This document shows, in pieces, positions 1 through 5,606 of a stretch of DNA of 17,749 nucleotides. The notes under the pieces are model-generated. The model was not told the origin of the DNA. It ran no database searches and saw only the letters and a program-made list of their open reading frames with translations. Position 1 is the first letter of the stretch, and every line of letters starts with the position of its first letter. The translations under genes and the position numbers were made by a program. The DNA comes from Brucellaceae bacterium (GTDB taxonomy: Bacteria; Pseudomonadota; Alphaproteobacteria; Rhizobiales; Rhizobiaceae): positions 1 to 17,749 of the forward strand of contig JAIRVW010000159.1 in the NCBI GenBank assembly GCA_031253705.1, given 5' to 3'.

Positions 1-171
1 ATAGGGAATAACGCTGGAGCGTTCGATCAGTCCGGCATAACCATAGCTTGTCCCCTCACCCGGATCTTTTTTATCCACCAGACAAACTGCATGGCCGCGC
101 GCCTGTAAATGAAGGGCAGTGCTGACACCGATAATGCCTGCACCCAGAATGAGTGTATCGAATTTACGCAT
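1..171 (-). CDS. FAD-dependent amino-acid oxidase/dehydrogenase (DadA-like), N-terminal fragment
   Basis: Only the first 57 codons lie in the window; the gene runs off the left edge. The protein starts MRKFDTLILGAGIIGVSTAL, a textbook FAD-binding Rossmann fold (GxGxxG at residues 10-15). An acidic/basic strand end (LVDKKDPGEGTS, about residues 31-42) follows, as in D-amino-acid dehydrogenase, glycine oxidase and sarcosine oxidase (DAO family). These flavoenzymes oxidise amino acids to imino or oxo acids. The ATG was chosen because the Rossmann strand begins three residues after it; no clear Shine-Dalgarno sequence is visible. It follows a binding-protein gene and a saccharopine-dehydrogenase-like gene on the same strand, which suggests amino-acid catabolism. 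A strong hairpin lies between it and the binding protein, so it may have its own promoter or depend on read-through. The substrate cannot be told from this fragment. Confidence 0.8.
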   Translation of the reverse strand, partial: MRKFDTLILGAGIIGVSTALHLQARGHAVCLVDKKDPGEGTSYGYAGLIERSSVIPY

Positions 172-265
172 GTGATGGCCGGAAAATGCGGGTCATGAAC
201 TACAGGTCGAAGAGTGCGGCCGGCAGCTTTGCCTCGGACTGACAGAAAATACAGGGTTCAAGAGA

Positions 266-293
266 AATGAGCGCGCAAGATTGCGCGCTCATT
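266..293 (-). terminator. Hairpin terminator after the binding-protein gene
   Basis: A perfect 13-bp inverted repeat has arms AATGAGCGCGCAA and TTGCGCGCTCATT separated by GA, so the real loop is a few bases larger. It lies 24 bp past the stop of the minus-strand binding-protein gene. On that strand it is followed by TTCTCTT, a T-rich but interrupted tract. It is probably a factor-independent or attenuating terminator between the binding-protein gene and the oxidase. Confidence 0.6.
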
Positions 294-317
294 AAACGGT
301 TATAACAGCCGTTAAGA

Positions 318-1079
318 TCAATAAATATCGAAGTCGAAATACTTCTTCATGATCTTGGCATAGGTGCCGTTTGCACGGATATCATCAATTGCCTTATTAA
401 ACTGGGCTTTCAGATCGTCATTGCCTTTTTTAAGGGCAATACCGGTTTCCGTCTGGGTGCCCGGCACATCTTCCAGAATATGACAGCAACTGCCGGCTTC
501 GGTTTTCAGCCAGTCAACCACAGGGAACTTGTCCGAAATCATCGCATCAAGACGGCCGGTTTTCAGATCGGCATTGGCTTCATCAGCGCTGACATAGAGT
601 TTAACATCCGCACCAGCTTTAGCCAAAACATCTTCCGCATAAATGGCCTGTGTTGTGCCGCCCTGCGCGCCGATTGTTTTGCCGGCGAAGCTTTCAGGTT
701 TTACATCTTTAATCGGGCTGTCTTTAGCCACAGCAACCGCAAGCGGTGTGGAATAATATTTATTGGTGAAGTCGATCTGTTTCAGACGTTCTTCGGTAAT
801 GCTCATGGATGCGATCACCGCATCGAATTTATTGGCCTGCAGTCCCGGAATCATACCGTCCCAGTCATTGGCCACGATGGTGCATTTTGCTTTCATTTCT
901 TCGCAAAGTGCATTGGCGATTTCAACGTCAAAACCCTTCAGCGTGCCGTCGGCGTCAACATAGTTGAACGGAGGATAAGCACCTTCGGTGGCAATGCGGA
1001 TTTCTTTCCAGTCTTTTGCACCCGCTGAAGTCGCGATTGCAGCCAGTACCAGACCGGCAAATAATACAGATTTACGCAT
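318..1079 (-). CDS. Amino-acid ABC transporter periplasmic substrate-binding protein (ArgT/HisJ type)
   Basis: The 253-residue precursor has a signal peptide (MRKSVLFAGLVLAAIATSAGA, likely cut after residue 21), so it acts in the periplasm. The mature part has the SBP_bac_3 signature: ATEGAYPPFNY (30-40), GFDVEIANALCEEM (49-62), the hinge-region DAVIASMSITEERLKQIDF (86-104) and AQGGTTQA (138-145). Cys59 and Cys66 sit like the disulfide of HisJ and LAO proteins; a Cys-Cys pair is at 198-199. This family binds lysine, arginine, ornithine or histidine and delivers them to an ABC permease. No permease or ATPase gene is in the window, so it either works with a transporter encoded elsewhere or with genes beyond the left edge. 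GGGAGG sits 4-5 bases before the ATG. The neighbouring lysine-dehydrogenase-like enzyme favours a basic amino acid as ligand; this is inference. Confidence 0.9.
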   Translation of the reverse strand: MRKSVLFAGLVLAAIATSAGAKDWKEIRIATEGAYPPFNYVDADGTLKGFDVEIANALCEEMKAKCTIVANDWDGMIPGLQANKFDAVIASMSITEERLKQIDFTNKYYSTPLAVAVAKDSPIKDVKPESFAGKTIGAQGGTTQAIYAEDVLAKAGADVKLYVSADEANADLKTGRLDAMISDKFPVVDWLKTEAGSCCHILEDVPGTQTETGIALKKGNDDLKAQFNKAIDDIRANGTYAKIMKKYFDFDIY

Positions 1080-1131
1080 AGTTTCCTCCCAGTGTACAAA
1101 TCTGATATTTCAGGCTGGCAGCTAAACAGAA

Positions 1132-1163
1132 AAACGGGGCAAAGGAAAGCCCCTGCCCCGTTT
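1132..1163 (-). terminator. Rho-independent terminator after the saccharopine-dehydrogenase-like gene
   Basis: The inverted repeat has arms AAACGGGGCA (1132-1141) and TGCCCCGTTT (1154-1163) with a 12-base loop. Read on the minus strand, the hairpin is followed directly by TTTTTCTGTTT. It lies 65 bp after the stop of the dehydrogenase and about 50 bp before the binding-protein start. The two genes are therefore probably not simply co-transcribed, or the binding protein is expressed by partial read-through. Confidence 0.75.
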
Positions 1164-1227
1164 CTCATTGCATCATGATATTCCGTTTATGCATCACCTC
1201 AGGCAATGCCGGCATATCTTAAAGTAA

Positions 1228-2301
1228 TTATGCGTAAACTTGACCGAAGCGGTTTGCGAGGAACTTATCCAGCGCAATGTCTTCCTGCTTCATGAAGCCC
1301 TGTGCAGGGATGCTGCCGTCAGCAAGCATATCAACAACAGCGCAGATTGCGGAAGCTGTGGTGACCTGAATACCGGTCATTTCCAGGCCGCCCTGAGTCT
1401 GGTTGTAGACTTTGTTTGCATAAGTTTCCTGAGTCAGGCGACCATCCTTGTAACCGGTTACGGTTACGAAGATTACGATAACGTCCTGCTGAGTGCCAGG
1501 AACTGCGGTTTCAAGGATATCCTTGAATACATCGCGGCGGTGACGCAGGCCCAGATCGTTGAGCAGGGTCTTGAAGATATCGCAATGGCCCGGATAACGG
1601 ATGGTGCGGTAGTTCAGGGTGCGAACTTTACCTTCGAGGGTTTCTGCCAGAGTGCCGAGACCGCCGGAAGTGTTGAAAGCTTCGTACTGAACGCCTTCGA
1701 GCGAGAATTCTTCGCGCTCTTCCATAGCAGGAACGAGTGTCAGCTTGCCGTTTACGATGGCTTCACATGGCTCGATATATTCGTTGATAACGCCGTCCGT
1801 GCTCCATGTCAGGTTATAGGTGATGGAGTTGGTCGGGAACTGTGGCAGAGCGCCGACGCGCATGCCGATGGATTCCAGCTTGTCGAATTTCTTGGCCAGA
1901 TCGTAAGCAACGATCGAGATGAAGCCAGGAGCCAGACCGCACTGTGGAATGAAAGCGGTTTTAGCGGTTTTAGCCAGTTCTTTAACGTGACGGGTGCTTG
2001 CAACGTCTTCGGTCAGATCCAGATAGTGAACGCCGGCTTTAGCAGCAGCGTCAGCAATGCGGATTGTCATCTGGTAAGGAGCAGCGCTGAGAACAGCAAA
2101 TTTACCGGCCAGAACAGCTTCGAGTGCAGCGGCGTCAGCAATATCAACAACCTTGGTTGTGATGTTCTTTTTGCCGGCCAGAGCTTTCAGCTGCTCTTCT
2201 GCACGGTCTGTTACAGTTACATTATAATCACCGGTGTTACCCAGCAGCTGTGCAATTGTTACACCGATCTTACCGGCACCAACGACGACGACGTCTTTCA
2301 T
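1228..2301 (-). CDS. Saccharopine dehydrogenase family oxidoreductase, probably lysine-6-dehydrogenase-like
   Basis: The protein has 357 residues from the chosen ATG. An upstream in-frame GTG at 2319 would add six residues, but AAAGGG sits 6 bases before the ATG and the NAD-binding strand begins at its third residue. The Rossmann motif is VVVGAGKIG (residues 5-13). The middle carries LDLTEDVASTRHV followed by a CGLAPGF segment, characteristic of the saccharopine dehydrogenase/homospermidine synthase/LysDH superfamily. The length fits single-domain lysine 6-dehydrogenases, which oxidise lysine to allysine (then piperideine-6-carboxylate), better than bifunctional LKR-SDH. The divergent Lrp-type regulator and the nearby basic-amino-acid-type binding protein and FAD oxidase support an amino-acid catabolic role. 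A saccharopine dehydrogenase or an opine/other imino-acid reductase remains possible. Confidence 0.8.
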   Translation of the reverse strand: MKDVVVVGAGKIGVTIAQLLGNTGDYNVTVTDRAEEQLKALAGKKNITTKVVDIADAAALEAVLAGKFAVLSAAPYQMTIRIADAAAKAGVHYLDLTEDVASTRHVKELAKTAKTAFIPQCGLAPGFISIVAYDLAKKFDKLESIGMRVGALPQFPTNSITYNLTWSTDGVINEYIEPCEAIVNGKLTLVPAMEEREEFSLEGVQYEAFNTSGGLGTLAETLEGKVRTLNYRTIRYPGHCDIFKTLLNDLGLRHRRDVFKDILETAVPGTQQDVIVIFVTVTGYKDGRLTQETYANKVYNQTQGGLEMTGIQVTTASAICAVVDMLADGSIPAQGFMKQEDIALDKFLANRFGQVYA

Positions 2302-2385
2302 GTCTGACCCTTTATTCACTGCTATATGTGTTTCACTTGTCCGCCGGTTCAGTATGACTACCGGCTAAGATAAATGTAACACTTT

Positions 2386-2402
2386 AATAATATTGTATTA
2401 TT
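2386..2402. promoter_or_regulatory. AT-rich palindrome, possible Lrp-type operator
   Basis: AATAATA-TTG-TATTATT is a perfect 7-bp inverted repeat in the 229-bp divergent region between the dehydrogenase and the Lrp/AsnC regulator, about 85 bp upstream of the dehydrogenase start. Lrp-family proteins bind AT-rich dyads near the divergent target they control. Assignment to this regulator is inference. A second, weaker dyad (CCGGT...ACCGG, about 2344-2364) lies closer to the dehydrogenase. Confidence 0.35.
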
Positions 2403-2530
2403 TTCCGGATGTGTTGAATCACGTCCAAAAGATGATGGCATAGAGTCGCAGAATTTTCGTCAAAAAGAAGTATCTAGAATGACGGAATGACGCTATATAT
2501 TTGAACGAAGTGACGTTAACGAGGTTCAAA

Positions 2531-2959
2531 ATGACGACGAAAGCCGATATGGCCCTGATTGCTCTTTTACGCGAGAATGCCCGGGCATCGACGGCAACAC
2601 TGGCCAGACGTCTCGGCGTATCCCGTACCACTGTTCAAAGCCGCATCGACCGTTTGGAAAAGCGCGGTATTATCACCGGCTATACTGTCAAATTATCATC
2701 CGAACATGAAAGCCATCTGGTGCGCGCGCATGTGCTGGTGACAGCGCTGCCGAAATTCTCGCCAAAAGTGGAAATCGGTCTCAAGACCATGCTGGCCGTA
2801 CGCTCGGTACATTCCATCAGCGGCAATTTTGATATGATTGTTATTGTCGAAGCACCGTCGATCGGTGAACTGGACAGCGTGCTTGATCAGATCGGCGCGC
2901 TTGAAGGCGTGGAACGCACCATGTCGTCCATCATTCTGTCCACACGCATTGAGCGCTGA
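2531..2959 (+). CDS. Lrp/AsnC family transcriptional regulator
   Basis: The 142-residue protein has the normal length of a single-effector Lrp/AsnC regulator. The N-terminal winged helix covers about residues 5-55: MALIALLRENARAS, then the helix-turn-helix LARRLGVSRTTVQSRIDRLEKRGII. The RAM (AsnC_trans_reg) effector and oligomerisation domain follows, from about 65 to 140, including VRSVHSISGNFDMIVIVEA with the Gly-Asn/Asp pattern of the ligand loop. The ATG at 2531 was chosen because GAGG (2521-2524) is 6 bases upstream; an in-frame TTG at 2501 would add ten residues. It is transcribed away from the dehydrogenase gene. In this family that layout usually means it activates or represses the divergent catabolic gene in response to its amino-acid substrate; the specific substrate is not visible. 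Confidence 0.92.
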   Translation: MTTKADMALIALLRENARASTATLARRLGVSRTTVQSRIDRLEKRGIITGYTVKLSSEHESHLVRAHVLVTALPKFSPKVEIGLKTMLAVRSVHSISGNFDMIVIVEAPSIGELDSVLDQIGALEGVERTMSSIILSTRIER

Positions 2960-3278
2960 TTTCTTTGCTATGCATAAATAATCTGAAAATCGCAGGTCAG
3001 GTTTGCATCTGATCTGCCTGCCTTTGCATGCGGCCTCTGCAAAAATGCAGGTCTCATCCGGATTTGAGGGTGATTGTGGCCGCTTCAGGGCTTCGCTGAG
3101 CGCTTTTCCGGCAATTTTTCTACTTAAAATGATGATTATGACAATTTAATGCCTGACGGAGCGTTTTCCCAATCCGAATAAGCAACGCTGCTATGCAAAT
3201 TTGTCTCTGCTCATTTCAGATCGTTCGGGCTATATACAACTCAACAAACAACGACATAAAATTTTCTAGGTGAGAAAC
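2960..3278. other. 319-bp intergenic region between the Lrp gene and the DUF1127 gene
   Basis: No coding frame is convincing. A 9-bp hairpin with one G-T pair (GCAGGTCAG at 2992-3000, CTGATCTGC at 3009-3017) lies 32 bp after the Lrp stop and may end that transcript, although no T-run follows. A smaller hairpin, CTGCA-AAAA-TGCAG, is at 3037-3050. TATATA at 3231-3236 is a possible -10 element for the DUF1127-small-RNA transcript. I could not find a confident -35 element, either of housekeeping type or of the RpoH type that drives the related Rhodobacter locus. Confidence 0.4.
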
Positions 3279-3425
3279 ATGAACCTGATCCGCTCTTACA
3301 ACAACTGGCGCCGTTACCGCAGCACAGTAAACGAACTGAACCGCCTCTCAACTCGCGAACTGAACGATCTCGGCATCCTGCCTGCAGAAATTCCGTTTGT
3401 AGCTCGCAAGGCAGCTCAGCGCTAA
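3279..3425 (+). CDS. DUF1127 small protein (YjiS/CcaF1-like)
   Basis: This is a 48-residue, strongly basic protein: MNLIRSYNNWRRYRSTVNEL continuing to a LSTRELNDLGILPAEIP core. The pattern Trp-Arg-Arg, then L-x-x-L-(S/D)-x-R-E-L-x-D-(L/I)-G-I/L, is the DUF1127 signature. AGGTGAG lies 5 bases before the ATG. In Rhodobacter sphaeroides a DUF1127 protein (CcaF1) is encoded just upstream of the CcsR small RNAs and acts as an RNA-binding factor in their maturation; small DUF1127 proteins in Agrobacterium affect phosphate and carbon metabolism. Here three CCTCC-loop hairpins start 16 bases after the stop codon, so the same relation is likely: one stress-induced transcript carrying both the protein and the small RNAs. 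The family is certain; the RNA-binding role is by analogy. Confidence 0.93.
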   Translation: MNLIRSYNNWRRYRSTVNELNRLSTRELNDLGILPAEIPFVARKAAQR

Positions 3426-3440
3426 TAGAATTCCCGAGAT

Positions 3441-3564
3441 ATCAAACCTGAGCCTCCCTCCTCCTCCCAACTCAGGTTTGATCGAAGACCGGTCTCCCTC
3501 CTCCCAACCGGTCATTCATTGTAACGCCCGATGCTCCTCCCAGCGTCGGGCGTTTACTTTTTTT
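3441..3564 (+). ncRNA. Array of three CCUCC-loop hairpins (CcsR/'cuckoo' small-RNA type)
   Basis: Three consecutive stem-loops lie right behind the DUF1127 gene. Hairpin 1: perfect 12-bp stem ATCAAACCTGAG/CTCAGGTTTGAT (3441-3452, 3471-3482), loop CCTCCCTCCTCCTCCCAA. Hairpin 2: 7-bp stem GACCGGT/ACCGGTC (3487-3493, 3507-3513), loop CTCCCTCCTCCCA. Hairpin 3: AACGCCCGA/TCGGGCGTT (3523-3531, 3546-3554), extended inward by a G-T pair and two G-C pairs, loop TCCTCCCA, then seven T. The stems share no sequence, whereas all loops carry TCCTCCCA. That contrast is the hallmark of the alphaproteobacterial cuckoo RNAs, whose loops act as anti-Shine-Dalgarno baits. In Rhodobacter these RNAs are co-transcribed with a DUF1127 gene under RpoH control and released by processing. 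The assignment rests on motif and context, not on a covariance-model search. Confidence 0.8.
3523..3564 (+). terminator. Terminator formed by the third small-RNA hairpin
   Basis: The third hairpin (3523-3531 with 3546-3554, inner pairs to 3534/3543) is GC-rich and is followed after TAC by TTTTTTT (3558-3564). This makes it a good rho-independent terminator for the DUF1127-small-RNA unit. The convergent DsrE gene stops at 3592, 28 bases away; read on its strand the same hairpin lacks a T-tract, so termination is mainly for the plus strand. Confidence 0.75.
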
Positions 3565-3591
3565 GTAAAATGCATAATCAGAAAAACATCT

Positions 3592-4026
3592 TTAAAAATG
3601 GATGTAGGCAAAGCCCTGCATTTGCAGATGCGCAAGTTCTGCAACACCGCTCGGCACAATATCCCGTTCTGAAACGCCGCAAAGATCATCCACGCTCAGA
3701 TTACGTGCCCGCATCGTATTGGCACAGACGAGAAAGCGAACGCCCTGTTCACGTAAAGCGTCATAACGGGTTCTCAGCGCCTCGTCATTTTCAACAATCG
3801 CAAACAAATCCAGCCCCGCCGCATGGCTGACAACATGGATTGTAAAATCCGGTTTTGATTCACATCCCGCAGATAATGCCTGCACATGATTGCTCAGGGA
3901 TGCCAGAAGCGCCGCCATATAGGCTTTTGTTTTGGGCGCAGACGCATTTATATATGCGCCGTTATTATGATAAACGACCCGCTGTTCCGTGGTCTGATAG
4001 CGATTTTGCGTCAGCGGGTCATTCAT
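3592..4026 (-). CDS. DsrE family protein
   Basis: This is a 144-residue soluble protein without a signal peptide. The first part, VVYHNNGAYINASAPKTKAYMAALLASLSNHVQAL, followed by FTIHVVSHAAGLDLFAIVEN, forms the Rossmann-like DsrE/DsrF fold. The end has the highly conserved GVRFLVCANTMRARNLS and DIVPSGVAELAHLQMQGFAYI segments typical of stand-alone DsrE-like proteins. The cysteine in FLVCANTM (about residue 102) is at the position used for sulfur or persulfide transfer in active DsrE/TusD proteins, so a thiol or sulfur-handling role is plausible but unproven. GGAG is 9 bases before the ATG. It sits 37 bp downstream of the L,D-transpeptidase gene on the same strand and may be co-transcribed with it. 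The proximity to dsbD and a DsbA-like gene makes a shared thiol theme possible. Confidence 0.8.
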   Translation of the reverse strand: MNDPLTQNRYQTTEQRVVYHNNGAYINASAPKTKAYMAALLASLSNHVQALSAGCESKPDFTIHVVSHAAGLDLFAIVENDEALRTRYDALREQGVRFLVCANTMRARNLSVDDLCGVSERDIVPSGVAELAHLQMQGFAYIHF

Positions 4027-4063
4027 GTTTTTATGCTCCGGTTAAAATGTATCCCGTAACACT

Positions 4064-4729
4064 TTAAAGAACGACGACTTTCGAGCCATTCGGAATACGG
4101 GTGTAAAGATCGATCACGTCCTGATTCATCATGCGGATACAGCCGGAAGACATAGCCTGACCGATCGTCCATGGCTCATTGGTGCCGTGAATACGGTATA
4201 ATGTGTCTTTGCCGTCTTTAAAGAGATAGAAAGCACGCGCACCCAGAGGATTCTTTTCGCCGCCTTCCATACCATTGGCCAGCGGCTCATAAAGATCAGG
4301 ATTACGACGGATCATGTCCGGTGTCGGACGCCAGCTCGGCCATTCGCGTTTATAGGCAATATTGGCGTTTCCGGTAAATTCCAGTCCGGCTTTGCCCACA
4401 CCCACGCCGTAACGCAGGGCTTTGCCGCCTTCCTGCACCAGATAAAGATATTTATTCTGCGGGTCGATGACCACAGTGCCCGGTGCTTCAACGGTCTGAT
4501 AATCAACCAGCTGACGCATATATTGCGGCTTCAGATGTTTCAGAGAGACTGCAGGCACGTTGAATTTTTCGCCCTCAACAGCTGCATAACGTGCAGCATC
4601 GGCCGGATGCACTTTCGGCGCGGTATCTTCTGCTACCGGCTGACCGGTTGTGGAACAAGCGGCCAGTAAAAGCGGCAGCGCGAGTGCCGCCAGAAATCCG
4701 CGCATGGAAGAAGCAGAATAAGTTTGCAT
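4064..4729 (-). CDS. L,D-transpeptidase lipoprotein (YkuD family)
   Basis: The 221-residue precursor carries a lipoprotein signal: positively charged start, LAALALPLLLAAC, with the lipobox LAAC and Cys25 as the lipidated residue. The YkuD domain spans about residues 80-221. It contains TVVIDPQNKYLYLVQ, REWPSWRPTP, NPLGARAFYLF, the catalytic His181 in RIHGTNEPW and the catalytic Cys197 in SSGCIRMMNQDV. Such enzymes cross-link peptidoglycan 3-3 or attach outer-membrane proteins such as beta-barrel proteins to peptidoglycan, as reported in Brucella and other Hyphomicrobiales. An in-frame ATG at 4852 would add 41 residues before the signal peptide, so the ATG at 4729 was chosen; the ATG at 4705 also fits. 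The gene lies 190 bp from the DsbA-like gene, with a terminator between them. Confidence 0.92.
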   Translation of the reverse strand: MQTYSASSMRGFLAALALPLLLAACSTTGQPVAEDTAPKVHPADAARYAAVEGEKFNVPAVSLKHLKPQYMRQLVDYQTVEAPGTVVIDPQNKYLYLVQEGGKALRYGVGVGKAGLEFTGNANIAYKREWPSWRPTPDMIRRNPDLYEPLANGMEGGEKNPLGARAFYLFKDGKDTLYRIHGTNEPWTIGQAMSSGCIRMMNQDVIDLYTRIPNGSKVVVL

Positions 4730-4869
4730 GAATATGATCTCATTTCCTGAGGGAAAGGGAGCGCACATATTCAGACAAACCGGCTGCTCAGAGCATAATG
4801 CGGCATGAAACTTCAGGTGCGCGGTGTTTCTGCAATGCTTATAACTTACCAAATGGTAAAAATTCCAGA

Positions 4870-4908
4870 GCCGTTTCAGAAAAAATACTCCGTCATTTCT
4901 GAAACGGC
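4870..4908 (-). terminator. Terminator after the DsbA-like gene
   Basis: A perfect 13-bp inverted repeat, GCCGTTTCAGAAA (4870-4882) and TTTCTGAAACGGC (4896-4908), with a 13-base loop, begins 10 bp past the stop of the minus-strand DsbA-like gene. On that strand the stem is followed by TCTGGAATTTTT, so the T-tract is slightly displaced. It probably ends the dsbD-dsbA transcript and separates it from the L,D-transpeptidase. Confidence 0.7.
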
Positions 4909-4918
4909 ATCACCGGAT

Positions 4919-5551
4919 TTATTTTGCAGCCTTCTCACGCGCACGCGCATCCGCCACGGCCATTTTGAAACCATTATAATCCAGCGCCATTGCACGGAAC
5001 GGACCGATCAAATGTGTCGGGGTACCTTCAACACCGATCGACTCTGCCTGTGACATCACCCGTTTCAGCTGAGAAGTGATTTTGTCGTTATTTTTGTTCA
5101 GATCAGCCTGCAGGCGCTGCATATCGATACCGGAAGCTTTGATCGCGTCCAGCATTGCCTTTTTCGGCACTCTGCCGCCCGGGATAGCCATCAGCGCTTT
5201 ATGCGCTGTTTCATATTTACCCTGATATTGCGCGGCCAATGCCAGCTGCGCCCCATAAACCGACGATTCCGTCAGGATCGGCCATTCTTTGTAAACCAGC
5301 CTGATATTGCCGTCTTCTTTCACGACCTTCGCCAGATCCACGCCGGATTTTTTGCAATAGGTGCAATTATAATCGGAGAACACAACAATCGTCAGATCAC
5401 CTTTCGGATTGCCGCCACCCGGTGCCTCAGGATCATAAAGAATGCCATTCACGTCGACATTTTGTGCAAAAGCCGTTTGTTGTGCGGTCAGAAGAAAAGA
5501 AGCACTCAGAGCCAGACCTGAGGACATCTGAAGAAACTGGCGGCGTTGCAT
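4919..5551 (-). CDS. DsbA/ScsC-like periplasmic thiol-disulfide protein
   Basis: The 210-residue precursor starts MQRRQFLQMSSGLALSAS and ends its signal at about AFA/Q (residue 29). The twin arginine followed by Q-F-L resembles a Tat signal, although Sec export is possible. The thioredoxin fold with helical insert shows VVFSDYNCTYCKKSG, giving an active site C63-T-Y-C66, and GVEGTPTHLIG with cis-Pro178. KEWPILTESSVYGA (88-101) is typical of the DsbA-family group that includes ScsC, BcfH and Com1-like proteins. AGGAGA lies 7 bases before the ATG. It follows dsbD by 55 bp on the same strand, matching ScsB-ScsC-type pairs in which the membrane reductase keeps the periplasmic partner reduced for disulfide isomerisation or copper tolerance. 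Oxidase versus isomerase cannot be decided from sequence alone. Confidence 0.88.
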   Translation of the reverse strand: MQRRQFLQMSSGLALSASFLLTAQQTAFAQNVDVNGILYDPEAPGGGNPKGDLTIVVFSDYNCTYCKKSGVDLAKVVKEDGNIRLVYKEWPILTESSVYGAQLALAAQYQGKYETAHKALMAIPGGRVPKKAMLDAIKASGIDMQRLQADLNKNNDKITSQLKRVMSQAESIGVEGTPTHLIGPFRAMALDYNGFKMAVADARAREKAAK

Positions 5552-5606
5552 TGAATTCTCCTGTCATGCAATCAATCAATAGGGGCGAGGGATAATACCG
5601 GAATGC

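Noticed and set aside
1240..2307. Long open frame on the plus strand opposite the saccharopine-dehydrogenase-like gene
   Set aside because: It has no recognisable domain and is rich in Cys, Ser and Asn, as expected of an antisense shadow. The minus-strand frame has a full family signature, a Shine-Dalgarno sequence and a terminator.
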